64,000 bases of DNA from Candidatus Accumulibacter conexus (GCA_017592775.1 JAGFNJ010000011.1:31881-95880); one strand, 5' to 3'; positions 44,217 to 53,188 are shown, numbered from the stretch's first letter. A program made the numbers and translations. Notes: generated from the letters alone by a model not told the origin.

Positions 44217-45478
44217 GGATCGCGATCGTCTATCAGTACTACCAGGGGACGGTCGCACCGGGCCATTCGCTGATTTACGAGCTGGCGCAGTTCCTCGCCG
44301 GGCGGGGTCACGAAGTGACCGTAGTCAGTGGTGAAACCGGGTACATGCAGCGCGACACCCCGACCTTGCCGTGGTACCGCCGCCTCCGGCGGGAAGAACG
44401 GGATGGCCAAGTGCGGGTGCTGCGCACCTTCACCTATTCCGAGCTACATCGCAGCTACCTCGGGCGCCTCCTGAGCTTCGCGTCGTTCTCGATTTCCGGT
44501 GCCCTCGGGTTGCTGACGGTCGACAGAGTGGACCTGGTGCTTGCTTCCTCACCGCCCATCTTTCCGATTTTTGCTGCCGCCCTTGTCTGCCGGATTCGTC
44601 GAATGCCGCTGGTGATCGAGGTGCGCGACTTGTGGCCCGAATCTGCGGTGCAGATGGGAATCCTGAAGAACCGGATCCTGATCCGCATCATGGCGTGGAT
44701 GGAACGACGGCTCTATGACCAGTCGGCACGCATCGTCACTCTGACTGAAGGCATTCGTGACGACATCTGCGCCCGTGGCTGGCCCGCGGACAAGCTCGAG
44801 GTGGTCACCTGTGGCGTCGATTTCGAACGGCTCTACCCGGATCCGCAAGGAGCCGCGCTGACGCGCACCGCTCTCGGCTGGAAAGACAAAAAGGTCGTCA
44901 TGTACTTCGGAGCCCTCGGTGAAGCGAACAACATCCCGGTAATCCTGAGAGCGGCGCGCTCCTTGCGCGAGCGTAGCGAGATCCTCTTCGTGCTCGTTGG
45001 CGATGGCCTTCGGCGCCAGGCAATCGAACACGAGGTCGTGGCGGACGAACTCGCCAACGTCGTCGTTCTTCCACCTGTAGCCAAGGATCAGGCCCGTGTC
45101 TATCTCAGTGCCGCAGACGTCTGCCTGGTCACGCTGAAGGACATCCCGTTGTTCGACGGCGCGATTCCGACCAAGCTGATCGATTACATGGCGTGTGCGC
45201 GGCCGGTTCTTTGCGGCATCCGGGGTGAGGCACGGCGGATTCTCGACACGGCGCAGGCGGGGTTGGAGTTTGAACCCGATGACGACAGGCAGTTGGCCCG
45301 TTTGATCAGCGAGCTGCTTGATGACCAAGGGTGCCGTGAGCGCCTCGGTGCCAATGGCCTTGCCTTCGTTCGATCCCACTTCTCGGCGGAACGGATGCGC
45401 GAAAAGATGGAAAGTATCCTGCGCATGGTTGCCGAGACCGGCAGCGCCTCCAACCCCGCTGCCGATGGGCTCCGTTAA
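44213..45478 (+). CDS. Glycosyltransferase family 4, WbuB-like
   Basis: A 421-residue GT4 enzyme resembling WbuB/WcaI-type aminosugar transferases. It starts MRIAIVYQYYQGTVAPGHSL, with LVIEVRDLWPESAVQMG near 140 (the WbuB-type DLWP motif), VMYFGALGEANNIPVILRA and PTKLIDYMACARPVLCGI. Two hydrophobic stretches near 80-125 suggest membrane association. Start overlap with the previous gene indicates coupling. WbuB relatives often add the first or second N-acetylated amino sugar. Confidence 0.85.
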   Translation: MRIAIVYQYYQGTVAPGHSLIYELAQFLAGRGHEVTVVSGETGYMQRDTPTLPWYRRLRREERDGQVRVLRTFTYSELHRSYLGRLLSFASFSISGALGLLTVDRVDLVLASSPPIFPIFAAALVCRIRRMPLVIEVRDLWPESAVQMGILKNRILIRIMAWMERRLYDQSARIVTLTEGIRDDICARGWPADKLEVVTCGVDFERLYPDPQGAALTRTALGWKDKKVVMYFGALGEANNIPVILRAARSLRERSEILFVLVGDGLRRQAIEHEVVADELANVVVLPPVAKDQARVYLSAADVCLVTLKDIPLFDGAIPTKLIDYMACARPVLCGIRGEARRILDTAQAGLEFEPDDDRQLARLISELLDDQGCRERLGANGLAFVRSHFSAERMREKMESILRMVAETGSASNPAADGLR

Positions 45479-45583
45479 GCAGTCCGGGAGCGGGTTGCGC
45501 AGGGGGCATCGGCGCACCAGCATCATCGCGGCGGCAGGAGGGTGGTCACCGGCCGCCGGTGGGTGGGCGTCGAAGGGAAGGGC

Positions 45584-46594
45584 ATGAAGTACCGACGGCT
45601 TGGAAAGACCGATCTCGACGTCTCCGAGATTGCCCTTGGCTGCTCCGGTTTTTGGGGCGACAGGAAGTTCCCGGAGAAGCAAGCGGCTGCCGTGGTCATG
45701 GAAGCGATCGAGCGCGGGATCAACTTCTTCGATACGGGGTACAACTACTCGCGCTTCAATGCCGAGCCCCGTCTCGGCCGACTGCTGGGCAGCGTCCTCT
45801 CGCACGACAGAGGGCGCCTAGTTCTCTCGTCGAAAGCGGGAACCGTCGTACCCGCCGGCGCCCTCTTCCGGCGCCCGGGCATGAAGGTCAAGGACTTTTC
45901 GCCCGACTACATCGAATGGTCCTGCGCCAGATCGATCGCCAACCTCCGCTGCGGTCATCTGGACATCCTGCAGCTGCACGGAATCACTCCGGGCGAAATC
46001 GGCGAACCGCTGCTCGAACGCCTCCACGACATGAAGCGGAAGGGGATGTATCGCTACCTCGGCATCAACACGCATAGCGAGCCCGACATGCGCTTCGTCG
46101 CCTGCCACCCCGAGATCTTCGACATGGCACTGATCGACTACAGTGTTCTCCAGCTCGACCGTGAACCGGTGATCGACCAGCTGGCGGAAGCAGGAACGGG
46201 CGTCGTTGCCGGAACGGTGCTCGGACAGGGGCACCTCGTCAAAGGCAAGATCGGCACCGTCAAGAGTCCAGCCGACCTGTGGTATCTGGCGCGAGCATGG
46301 CTGAGGCCGAGTGGCCGTCAGTTGCGGCGAATCTCCGCTGAGATGCGCGAGACCTTGGCGGCGATCGCCGAAATGTCGCCGGCACAGGCTGCAGTCGCCT
46401 ACGTCCTCGGCAATCGAGGGATAGCGAGCTGCGTGTTCGGGACGACGCGCGTTGCCAATCTGCACGAAGTTGTCGACGCTGTGGAGAAGACCCTGGGCAG
46501 CGACAGCATACGGGCCATCCGGCGCAGTTTCGAGCTTCTTTGGCGCCGGGAGGGCACAGGAACCTCGAACAGCTCACGCGGGTCATCGTTGTAG
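45584..46594 (+). CDS. Aldo/keto reductase
   Basis: A 336-residue AKR-family NADPH-dependent reductase, the last gene of the polysaccharide locus. YRRLGKTDLDVSEIALGCSG, FFDTGYNYSRFN (catalytic Asp and Tyr), LVLSSKAGT (Lys) and DILQLHG (His) give the tetrad. The ATG at 45584 follows GAAGGG. The last ~12 residues (TGTSNSSRGSSL) are encoded by sequence that on the other strand belongs to a truncated gene, so the natural C-terminus has been replaced by a fusion point. It could reduce a keto-sugar or act on unrelated carbonyls. Confidence 0.82.
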   Translation: MKYRRLGKTDLDVSEIALGCSGFWGDRKFPEKQAAAVVMEAIERGINFFDTGYNYSRFNAEPRLGRLLGSVLSHDRGRLVLSSKAGTVVPAGALFRRPGMKVKDFSPDYIEWSCARSIANLRCGHLDILQLHGITPGEIGEPLLERLHDMKRKGMYRYLGINTHSEPDMRFVACHPEIFDMALIDYSVLQLDREPVIDQLAEAGTGVVAGTVLGQGHLVKGKIGTVKSPADLWYLARAWLRPSGRQLRRISAEMRETLAAIAEMSPAQAAVAYVLGNRGIASCVFGTTRVANLHEVVDAVEKTLGSDSIRAIRRSFELLWRREGTGTSNSSRGSSL

Positions 46595-46815
46595 CCATCG
46601 ACCACCAAGCTGATCCGGCCGCAGAAATCGATCGCGGTTTGGCGATCCGCTGTCAGGCGGCGCAGGAGCTGTAGCGGCTCGGTGATGTCCCCGGTTTCGA
46701 CCTGCTGGCGCGAGAACATCAGGATGACCGGCTCGGAGACGGCGGGGCGGAGGCGTTGGTTCAAGGGTTCGGGTTCCGCTTTGAGCGTCTGGTGGGCGAT
46801 GGCCGCAACGGGCAC
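46559..46815 (-). pseudogene. Remnant of a conserved hypothetical gene (DDPREL motif family)
   Basis: The minus strand reads VILMFSRQQVETGDITEPLQ and then GRISLVVDGYNDDPRELFEV. This resembles a small conserved protein family whose hallmark is GYDDDPREL followed by an EIPEVR-type helix. The match stops abruptly at ELFEVP, where the frame runs into antisense of the aldo/keto reductase, so the 3' part is missing. The family recollection is from memory, hence moderate confidence. Confidence 0.45.
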
Positions 46816-46868
46816 TCAGCCGACATCGGCCCCGATCAGACTCAGTGCAAGTGGCACGAACCACTCAC

Positions 46869-47786
46869 TTACGATGCTTTCCAACGACGCCAAGGCATCA
46901 GCAGGCAGCCCAGCAGAAGCAGGGATGTCGTACTCGGGATGGGTATGTTGAACACCTCGCCAAATGTATGCAGCACCAGCACGGCCAAGTAATCAGTGCG
47001 CGGCTTGACTGTGACGGGTGCACCCCAGATCGACAGGGGGCCGAAATCAACTTGGCTCAACGATGAATTCGGACCAATAGCCAAGGTGCCGCTGGTCCGA
47101 ATGGCCAAGTCAAGCATCTTTTGCGTATCGACTTCCCACAGTTCGAGGAGTCCATCGAAGAGAAAAGCCGCACGTTCCCCGTATTTATCTGTCATCATGG
47201 TGACACTCCATCCTACGCTGGGTGCCGTGATGAAGACAGCCGCCGACGTTATCGGAGATGATGATGGAGTCATGACACGAAACTCTTGGCTCACGATCCC
47301 TATCGACTCGGCGCCAGCGCTTGCAAATATTCTTCCGGGTATTTGCAGGGAAACTTCGGATTCATTCATTCTGGTAGGAGGCGCACCAGGAAGGAAAAAG
47401 CTCGTCTGAGTGCTTGCCCAAGTTACCTTGGCTTCTGCGTGCCGAATATCGGTCTGGCCTTGGTGCTCACCGCGACTATTCTCCGCATCCGCCGTCGTGT
47501 AGAACCTTTCTGGCTGAGTGACAACCCACCCGTCGTTGGGTGGCAGATCGGACGTTATCTCGAACGGCCCATAGTACGAACTGTAGCCATCCACGATCGC
47601 GGTAGCGCTGCCATCAAGCGAGATCATCGTGATCAGGCAGCAACAAGACAAACGGGCCATCAAGGAACGAAGACGCGAAAGGCACGAGGTGGATTCTCCA
47701 TTGCCGATCATCCCTGATGGGGCACGAGCCGACGAACACGAAACGGCAATAGTCTTCATGGTCTGAAGCCTCCTATTCGATCTCAA
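46869..47786 (-). CDS. Putative secreted protein with PEP-CTERM-like sorting signal
   Basis: A 305-residue exported protein. A hydrophobic segment LSCCCLITMISL near residue 50 ends a signal peptide, so the true start may be the ATG ~10 codons in or a later one. The body is Ser/Thr-rich and unrecognised. The C-terminus IPIPSTTSLLLLGCLLMPWRRWKAS follows the PEP-CTERM plan: a Pro-x-Pro-Ser/Thr motif, a hydrophobic helix and a terminal Arg cluster, with PIPST replacing PEPST. Exosortase would cleave there; no exosortase gene is in the window. Such proteins are often linked to exopolysaccharide loci. Confidence 0.6.
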   Translation of the reverse strand: MRSNRRLQTMKTIAVSCSSARAPSGMIGNGESTSCLSRLRSLMARLSCCCLITMISLDGSATAIVDGYSSYYGPFEITSDLPPNDGWVVTQPERFYTTADAENSRGEHQGQTDIRHAEAKVTWASTQTSFFLPGAPPTRMNESEVSLQIPGRIFASAGAESIGIVSQEFRVMTPSSSPITSAAVFITAPSVGWSVTMMTDKYGERAAFLFDGLLELWEVDTQKMLDLAIRTSGTLAIGPNSSLSQVDFGPLSIWGAPVTVKPRTDYLAVLVLHTFGEVFNIPIPSTTSLLLLGCLLMPWRRWKAS

Positions 47787-47942
47787 GATATTTATGGACC
47801 CATCTCACACTTGCTGGGTTGACGGTAGTCAAGAGAGTCTTGGAGCTGCTACACGCTTCCTGGCCAGCGCTGCACCCTGCTCAGCGATCACACGTTCTGC
47901 ATCCCGCTACCGTCCGCTTCTGGCGTTACCAGCCCCCACTCA

Positions 47943-48179
47943 TCAATGCACCTTCGCCACCATTTCCTGCACCCGCCGCCACACCGCCTCAACGATCACC
48001 ATCGACGCATCGTCGGCATGTGTCTTCCCCGTCGATTGCAGCAGCGCCCAGTTGCCCTTCCACAGCTCCAAGTTGTTCCGAATCCAGGCTCCCAACCCGA
48101 AGTGTAGCCCGATCAGCTCCGACTCCGCCATCGCCGCGATCGCCGCTCTGTCCTCGTCCGATAGCGTCGCGATCACCAC
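47943..48179 (-). CDS. Small DUF6794-like protein
   Basis: A 78-residue protein with LSDEDRAAIAAMAESELIGL, then HFGLGAWIRNNLELWKGN and DDASMVIVEAVWRR, the pattern of a small domain of unknown function (DUF6794 type). The GTG at 48179 is the first usable start. Upstream in-frame codons (PATIDEAVG) also fit the family, so the gene may begin within the end of the SnoaL-like gene. Function unknown; relatives are scattered among accessory genes. Confidence 0.6.
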   Translation of the reverse strand: MVIATLSDEDRAAIAAMAESELIGLHFGLGAWIRNNLELWKGNWALLQSTGKTHADDASMVIVEAVWRRVQEMVAKVH

Positions 48180-48192
48180 GCCGACCGCCTCG

Positions 48193-48585
48193 TCAATTGT
48201 CGCCGGCTTGAAGCATCGCGGCCATGCGCTGATGAATGAGATGGATCGCCTTCAGCGGACGAAGCATTACCTTGAACTCAACGATGCGTCCCCCTTCGTT
48301 CCACTTGATGATGTCGACACCGTTGACCAAGACACCGTCGATCTCGGTCTCGAATTCAAGCATGGCGTCGGTGGTTCCGATGATCTCGCGCACGTAGCGA
48401 AAACTTGGGTTGAAGAACACATGGAAGGCCGCAGCCAAGTACATTGCGGAGGTCTTCTTGCCCCGCTGCGGCGTGTGCGTTACTGGTGAAACAAACACTG
48501 CGTCTGCATCGAGCAGCGCCTCAAGCCCGCGTGGGTTCCGTTCTTGAACCAGCCGATGCCAGACTTCTATGGGGTGTTCTGTCAC
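48193..48585 (-). CDS. SnoaL-like/NTF2-fold protein
   Basis: A 130-residue protein starting at GTG 48585 with a strong AAGGAGG at 48590-48596. EVWHRLVQERNPRGLEALLD, then FVSPVTHTPQRGK, and EFETEIDGVLVNGVDIIKW match the alpha-beta cone fold of SnoaL-like proteins, which serve as small-molecule isomerases or hydrolases, or bind ligands. It lies just upstream of the DUF6794-like gene, nearly touching it. The substrate is unknown. Confidence 0.72.
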   Translation of the reverse strand: MTEHPIEVWHRLVQERNPRGLEALLDADAVFVSPVTHTPQRGKKTSAMYLAAAFHVFFNPSFRYVREIIGTTDAMLEFETEIDGVLVNGVDIIKWNEGGRIVEFKVMLRPLKAIHLIHQRMAAMLQAGDN

Positions 48586-48967
48586 GCCAGCCTCCTTCGA
48601 GTTGGTTTGCCGGCCTGGGGGCGCACGGCCTCCTCAGCGTCAAGGCCCTGTGGTGCAAGGCCCAGGGTTGCACACTCAGGTCACTTCGTCGAGCGCGCCA
48701 ACTCGTCAAGTCGGCTTCCTTCCCGAAGACCATCGCCGAGAGGGACTCCTTCGAGCGCTGTCCGAACGGTTGCGCCTTCTCGGGAGCGTCAATGCCACCG
48801 AGTCGGATCTTGTGCTGCTCGCGGTTGGCATCGAGCACCGTGATCGTATCGCCGTCCGCCACGCCCACCACCGTGCCGGTCAGGGTTTCCGCAGACGCAC
48901 CGATGCTGACCATGAGCGCGATCAAGAATCCGAGCTTTCTGATGCGAATCCCCGCTCTCTTACTCAC
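48521..48967 (-). pseudogene. Truncated thermonuclease (SNase-like) gene
   Basis: The N-terminal ~85 residues are good SNase sequence: a signal peptide (LGFLIALMVSIGASA), GTVVGVADGDTITVLD, and IRLGGIDAPEKAQPFGQRSK, which supplies the first Arg, Asp and Glu of the active site. After GKEADL the sequence departs from the family and becomes Arg/Pro-rich to the stop, so the second catalytic Arg and the rest of the barrel are lost. A break near 48715 (deletion or insertion) explains it. The tail overlaps the start of the SnoaL-like gene. Confidence 0.7.
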
Positions 48968-49049
48968 GACTACTCCAAAACACTCAGCGCCGAAAAATCT
49001 GTGGTCATATCATTCTTGACGGTCTGGACCACCCGAATGGAGGACGAAG

Positions 49050-49238
49050 ATGACCGCTCAACTCACTCTACCCGAATCGATGTCGCCACGCGAGCGTGCC
49101 GCCGAGATCACGACAATCCTTGCTGCCGCCATCGTCCGCACCCACCTTGCGCAGGCTGCCAAACCGCGAGAATCTGACCTTGGCTTCCTGGACGACCAGC
49201 GCGTTCATACAACCCCCTATCAAGAGGAGAGGCTGTGA
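49050..49238 (+). CDS. Small protein at head of serine-recombinase cassette
   Basis: A 62-residue protein with GGAGGACGAAG before its ATG. RERAAEITTILAAAIVRTHL, then SDLGFLDDQRVHTTPYQEE, fit the short ORF (a helix followed by a DxRVHTxP-like tail) often seen upstream of DUF2924 and recombinase genes in proteobacterial mobile cassettes. Its TGA overlaps the next start. Function unknown. Confidence 0.65.
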   Translation: MTAQLTLPESMSPRERAAEITTILAAAIVRTHLAQAAKPRESDLGFLDDQRVHTTPYQEERL

Positions 49239-49687
49239 TGAACGAAAAACAAGCATCTGTCGCTGCGCGGGTTGCCGAGCTGGCCTGCCTGCCCATGTCC
49301 GAACTCTGGACGGTGTGGGATCGATATTTCCCCCGTCGTCCGGACTACCCAAACCGGACGCACGTCGAGTCGCGCATCGCCTACAAACTGCAGGAGGAAG
49401 CCTTCGGTGGTCTCGCGCCCGAGACGAAGCAGAGACTGGAGGCCATCGGCGCGAAGCACTCCAAGATCAAGCTGCGCGCCAAGCCGCGTGAGATCCATTT
49501 CGCGCCGGGCACGATCTTACTGCGCGAATGGGGCGAGCGCGCGCACAGGGCGACGGTCACCGCCGAGGGGCTATTCGAGTACGAAGGGCGCACGTTCAAG
49601 AGTCTGACTGCTGTGGCTCGGCACATCACCGGCACGCATTGGAGTGGTCCCCTGTTCTTCGGTCTGCGCAAGGGAGGGACGCAATGA
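49238..49687 (+). CDS. DUF2924 domain protein
   Basis: A 149-residue basic protein. LPMSELWTVWDRYFPRRP, RIAYKLQEEAFGG, PGTILLREWGERAHRATVTA and GRTFKSLTAVARHITGTHWS fit DUF2924, found next to serine recombinases of prophages and integrative elements. The late segment resembles a small DNA-binding barrel. Start ATG 49238 (GTG 49235 possible); its stop overlaps the recombinase start (ATGA). It probably helps the recombinase, but this is not established. Confidence 0.85.
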   Translation: MNEKQASVAARVAELACLPMSELWTVWDRYFPRRPDYPNRTHVESRIAYKLQEEAFGGLAPETKQRLEAIGAKHSKIKLRAKPREIHFAPGTILLREWGERAHRATVTAEGLFEYEGRTFKSLTAVARHITGTHWSGPLFFGLRKGGTQ

Positions 49688-51063
49688 GCGAGATCGCAGC
49701 CAGCAAGGCCCGCAAGCGCTGCGCTGTCTACTGCCGCGTCTCCACGGACGAACGCCTCGACCAGGAGTTCAACTCCATCGACGCGCAGAAGGAAGCCGGT
49801 CTGGCGGCGATCGCCAGTCAACGGGCGGAAGGGTGGATTGCCGTCCCTGACGACTACATCGATCCCGGCTTCTCCGGCGGCAACCTGGAGCGGCCCGGAT
49901 TGAAGCGCCTGGTCGCGGACATCGAGGCCGACAAGATCGACATCGTCGTGGTCTACAAGATCGACCGCCTGACTCGGAGCCTGACCGACTTCTCCCGGCT
50001 GATCGAAGTCTTCGAGCGCAACAAGGTGTCGTTCGTCGCCGTCACCCAGCAGTTCAACACCACGACCTCGATGGGCCGGCTGATGCTCAACGTCCTGCTG
50101 TCCTTCGCGCAATTCGAACGCGAGGTCACCGGCGAGCGCATCCGCGACAAGATCGCGGCTGCCAAGCGCAAGGGGATATGGATGGGTGGCGTGCCGCCGC
50201 TGGGGTATGACGTCGAAGACCGCCTGCTGGTCATCAACGAAGCCGAGGCGGCAGTGGTGCGGCGCATTTTCGCGGAGATGCTGAGCATTGGCTCGCCGAC
50301 GCAGATTGCCGCCATCCTCAACGTGGAGGGCGTCACGACCAAGGCGTGGACGACGCAGGAGGGCCAGACCCGTAGCGGTGCGCGCATGGACAAGAAATAC
50401 CTGCACAAACTGCTACGCAACCGCATCTACCTGGGCGAGTTGTCGCACAACGGGAACTGGTACCCCGGCGCCCATCCGCCGATCATCGCCCGCGAGCTTT
50501 GGGACAAGGTTCACGCGGTTCTGGCCCAGGACGGCCGCACCAGGTCGGTCGAGACCAAGATTCGGTCGCGCACTGACGCCTTGTTGCGCGGTCTGCTGTA
50601 CTCGCCCGCGGGCGAGCGGATGTACCCGACCTACACCTGCAAGAACGGGCGCAAGTACCTCTACTACGTGTCGCGGTCGGAAAGCCGCTTCGGCGCGCCG
50701 GGCAAGAGCTACGAGCGCCTGCCCGCGCCGGAGATCGAAGCGGCGGTGGTCGGCCAGATCCGGACCGTGCTGACCAGCCCCGAGTCCATCACCTCGGTGG
50801 TGCGTCACCTCCGCCACAACGGCGCGCAGATCGACGAAGCCGGTACGGTTCTGGCGATGGGGCGGCTCAACGACGTGTGGGATCAGTTGTTCCCGGTCGA
50901 GCGACACCGCATCGCCAACCTGATGATCGAACGGATCGACCTCGTCCACGTCGCTGAGTCGCAGGGCATCAAGGTGAAGTGGCGGGAGTTGGGTTGGGAC
51001 CAGCTGATCGGTGAGTTCGCGCCGCGGGAGATCGGCGCGGAACTGCTGGAGGTCGAGGCCTGA
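49684..51063 (+). CDS. Large serine recombinase
   Basis: A 459-residue site-specific serine recombinase. VYCRVSTDERLDQEFNSID holds the catalytic Ser, YKIDRLTRSLTDFSRL and FAQFEREVTGERIRDKIAAA finish the resolvase domain, and residues ~160-260 are the recombinase domain (GGVPPLGYDVEDRLLVI). The usual zinc-ribbon Cys cluster is not obvious; one CKNG stretch remains. It is coupled on both sides (ATGA, TGATG). Its attachment sites are not identified. Confidence 0.92.
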   Translation: MSEIAASKARKRCAVYCRVSTDERLDQEFNSIDAQKEAGLAAIASQRAEGWIAVPDDYIDPGFSGGNLERPGLKRLVADIEADKIDIVVVYKIDRLTRSLTDFSRLIEVFERNKVSFVAVTQQFNTTTSMGRLMLNVLLSFAQFEREVTGERIRDKIAAAKRKGIWMGGVPPLGYDVEDRLLVINEAEAAVVRRIFAEMLSIGSPTQIAAILNVEGVTTKAWTTQEGQTRSGARMDKKYLHKLLRNRIYLGELSHNGNWYPGAHPPIIARELWDKVHAVLAQDGRTRSVETKIRSRTDALLRGLLYSPAGERMYPTYTCKNGRKYLYYVSRSESRFGAPGKSYERLPAPEIEAAVVGQIRTVLTSPESITSVVRHLRHNGAQIDEAGTVLAMGRLNDVWDQLFPVERHRIANLMIERIDLVHVAESQGIKVKWRELGWDQLIGEFAPREIGAELLEVEA

Positions 51064-51425
51064 TGGACCACTCTCTGGAAACGTTTGTGCCCCTGCAGTT
51101 CAAGCGCAGCAGAGGGCAATGGCTGGCCGACTCGGGGACCTCTGCCCCCAACGCTTGCATCATCGACGCCGTTGCTCGGGCACAGTACTGGCACTCCCTG
51201 CTCGACTCCGGTGCCTTGAAGGGGGTGTGCGAAATCGCTCGGGCCGAGGGACTGATGCCGACGACGGTGGGCCGGCTACTGCGATTGGCGCGGCTGGCCC
51301 CCGACATCGTGGAGCAGTTCATCAGGGGCTACCAGCCGCGAAGGCTGACGCTTCGTTGGTTGATGAGACATGACATCCCGGCACTCTGGCCCGAGCAGCG
51401 CCGGATGCTGGAACAGTTCAAGTAA
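51063..51425 (+). CDS. HTH protein of recombinase cassette (first of two paralogues)
   Basis: A 120-residue protein with an HTH-like segment (CEIARAEGLMPTTVGRLLRL, near 60-80) and a C-terminal RHDIPALWPEQ. It starts at the ATG that overlaps the recombinase TGA. The following disrupted gene encodes a paralogue with the equivalent DIASAEDMDVTQVRRVMRLT and RRPWPSCWGDQ. It probably regulates or directs the recombinase. Confidence 0.65.
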   Translation: MDHSLETFVPLQFKRSRGQWLADSGTSAPNACIIDAVARAQYWHSLLDSGALKGVCEIARAEGLMPTTVGRLLRLARLAPDIVEQFIRGYQPRRLTLRWLMRHDIPALWPEQRRMLEQFK

Positions 51426-51634
51426 GGAGGCGAGATGTCCAAGAGGCACTACGGCAAACAGACAGGCCGCCCTGTCACCCACGAGATCCCGACACCCGTG
51501 TGTATTCCACGGCAAACTGGACAGTGATTCCACGGCAAACTGGACACCGATTCCAGGGCAAACTGGACAGTCATTTGTCCTAGCGTAGCGCGCGGGATAA
51601 CTGTGGCATCCTCGGTCAATTTGCCGAGGCCCAC

Positions 51635-53176
51635 ATGGCGAATACCAGGTTATCCATGCGCAAGATTCTTGACGTTTTGCGGTTGTCCCATGAGGGTGGC
51701 CTCAGCCATCGCGAGGTCGCTCGGGTGGTGAAGAGTTCGCCGACGACGGTCGGCGAGATCCTCCGCCGGGCCAAGCTCGTCGGCGTGACTTGGCCGCTGC
51801 CGGCGGGTGTGAGCGAGCTGTGGCTGGAGGCGCAGCTCTACCCGCCGGTGGCGGCCTCGAGCCAGAGGCGTCGGGAACCCGATTGGCCGTCCGTCCACCG
51901 CGAACTGCGGCGCAAGGGGGTCACGCTCGACCTGCTGTGGCAGGAATACAAAGCCGAGCATCCGTCGGGCTACCACTACAGTGGCTTCTGCGCCCATTAT
52001 CGGCGGTGGGTCGTCCGGCTCTCGCTCAGCATGCGCCAGACGCACACCCCGGGCGAGAAACTGTTCATCGACTACGCCGGCCCGACCGTGCCGATCACCG
52101 ACGCGATGACCGGCGAAATTCGCCAGGCGGCGATCTTTTTGGCCGTCCTGGGCGCCTCGAGCTACACCTACGGCGAAGCCACCTGGAGTCAGAGCCTGCC
52201 CGACTGGATTGGCAGCCATGTGCGCACCTTCGAGCACCTCAATGGTTGCACGGCTCTGTTAGTCCCAGACAACCTCAAGAGCGGGGTCACCACCCCCTGC
52301 TTCTACGACCCTGAACTCAACCCGACGTACCGCGACTTGGCCACCCACTACGGCACGGCGGTCCTCCCCGCCCGACCGCATCGCCCGAAAGACAAGGCCA
52401 AGGTCGAGGCAGCCGTGCTCCTGGTCGAGCGCTGGGTTCTGGCCCGCCTGCGGCATCAAACATTCTTCAGCCTGGATGAACTGAACGGCCGTCTGGTCGA
52501 ACTGATGGCGGCGCTCAATAGCCGTCGGTTCAAGAAGTTACCGGGCTGCCGTCAGTCGGCCTTCGCCGAAATGGACCGGCCCGCCTTGCGGCCTTTGCCG
52601 CTCACGCGTTACGAGTTTGCCGAATGGAAAGTGGTCCGGGTCGGCATCGACTATCACGTCGAGGTGGTTGGCCACTACTACTCGGTGCCCTATCGCTTTG
52701 CCCGGGAGAAGGTCGACAGTCGGCTGACGGCGACGACCATCGAACTGTTTCACCGCGGCGTGCGCATCGCCAGCCATGCCCGGAACGACGCCCGCGGTCG
52801 GCACACCACCCTCGATGTGCACATGACCCCGGGCCATCAAGCGGTCCTCGGCTGGGATGCACCACACCTGCTCGACTGGGCCTCGTGCATCGGGCCGCAT
52901 GCCGCCGCGGTCGTGCAGAGCCTTCTGCACCAGCGCCGACATCCGCAGCAGGGTTACCGGGCGTGCCTGGGCATCCTGCGCTTCGGCAAGACCTACGGCG
53001 ACGATCGCCTGGAAGCCGCTTGCGAACGGGCCATCGCCATCGGCGCGACGTCCTACAGCAGCCTGAAATCGATCCTGAAGAACGGTCTGGACCAGAAGCG
53101 CGTCGTCAGTGCCCCGGCCCAGACCTGTCTGCCCGTCGAACACGCCAATCTGCGTGGCCCCGATTACTACCACTGA
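51635..53176 (+). CDS. istA: IS21-family transposase IstA
   Basis: A 513-residue DDE transposase. The N-terminal HTH LRLSHEGGLSHREVARVVKS, the catalytic-core start EKLFIDYAGPTVPITD (first Asp), then CTALLVPDNLKSGVT (second Asp region) and RPKDKAKVEAAVLLVERW (Glu) are all present. The length is normal for IS21. The frame is intact, so the element may be active. istB follows after 12 bases. Confidence 0.95.
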   Translation: MANTRLSMRKILDVLRLSHEGGLSHREVARVVKSSPTTVGEILRRAKLVGVTWPLPAGVSELWLEAQLYPPVAASSQRRREPDWPSVHRELRRKGVTLDLLWQEYKAEHPSGYHYSGFCAHYRRWVVRLSLSMRQTHTPGEKLFIDYAGPTVPITDAMTGEIRQAAIFLAVLGASSYTYGEATWSQSLPDWIGSHVRTFEHLNGCTALLVPDNLKSGVTTPCFYDPELNPTYRDLATHYGTAVLPARPHRPKDKAKVEAAVLLVERWVLARLRHQTFFSLDELNGRLVELMAALNSRRFKKLPGCRQSAFAEMDRPALRPLPLTRYEFAEWKVVRVGIDYHVEVVGHYYSVPYRFAREKVDSRLTATTIELFHRGVRIASHARNDARGRHTTLDVHMTPGHQAVLGWDAPHLLDWASCIGPHAAAVVQSLLHQRRHPQQGYRACLGILRFGKTYGDDRLEAACERAIAIGATSYSSLKSILKNGLDQKRVVSAPAQTCLPVEHANLRGPDYYH

Positions 53177-53188
53177 ACGAGACTTGCC

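Noticed and set aside
48599-48704. Possible integron attC site
   Set aside because: The arms GAGTTGG and CCAACTC do not fit the RYYYAAC/GTTRRRY core sites and there is no integron integrase.
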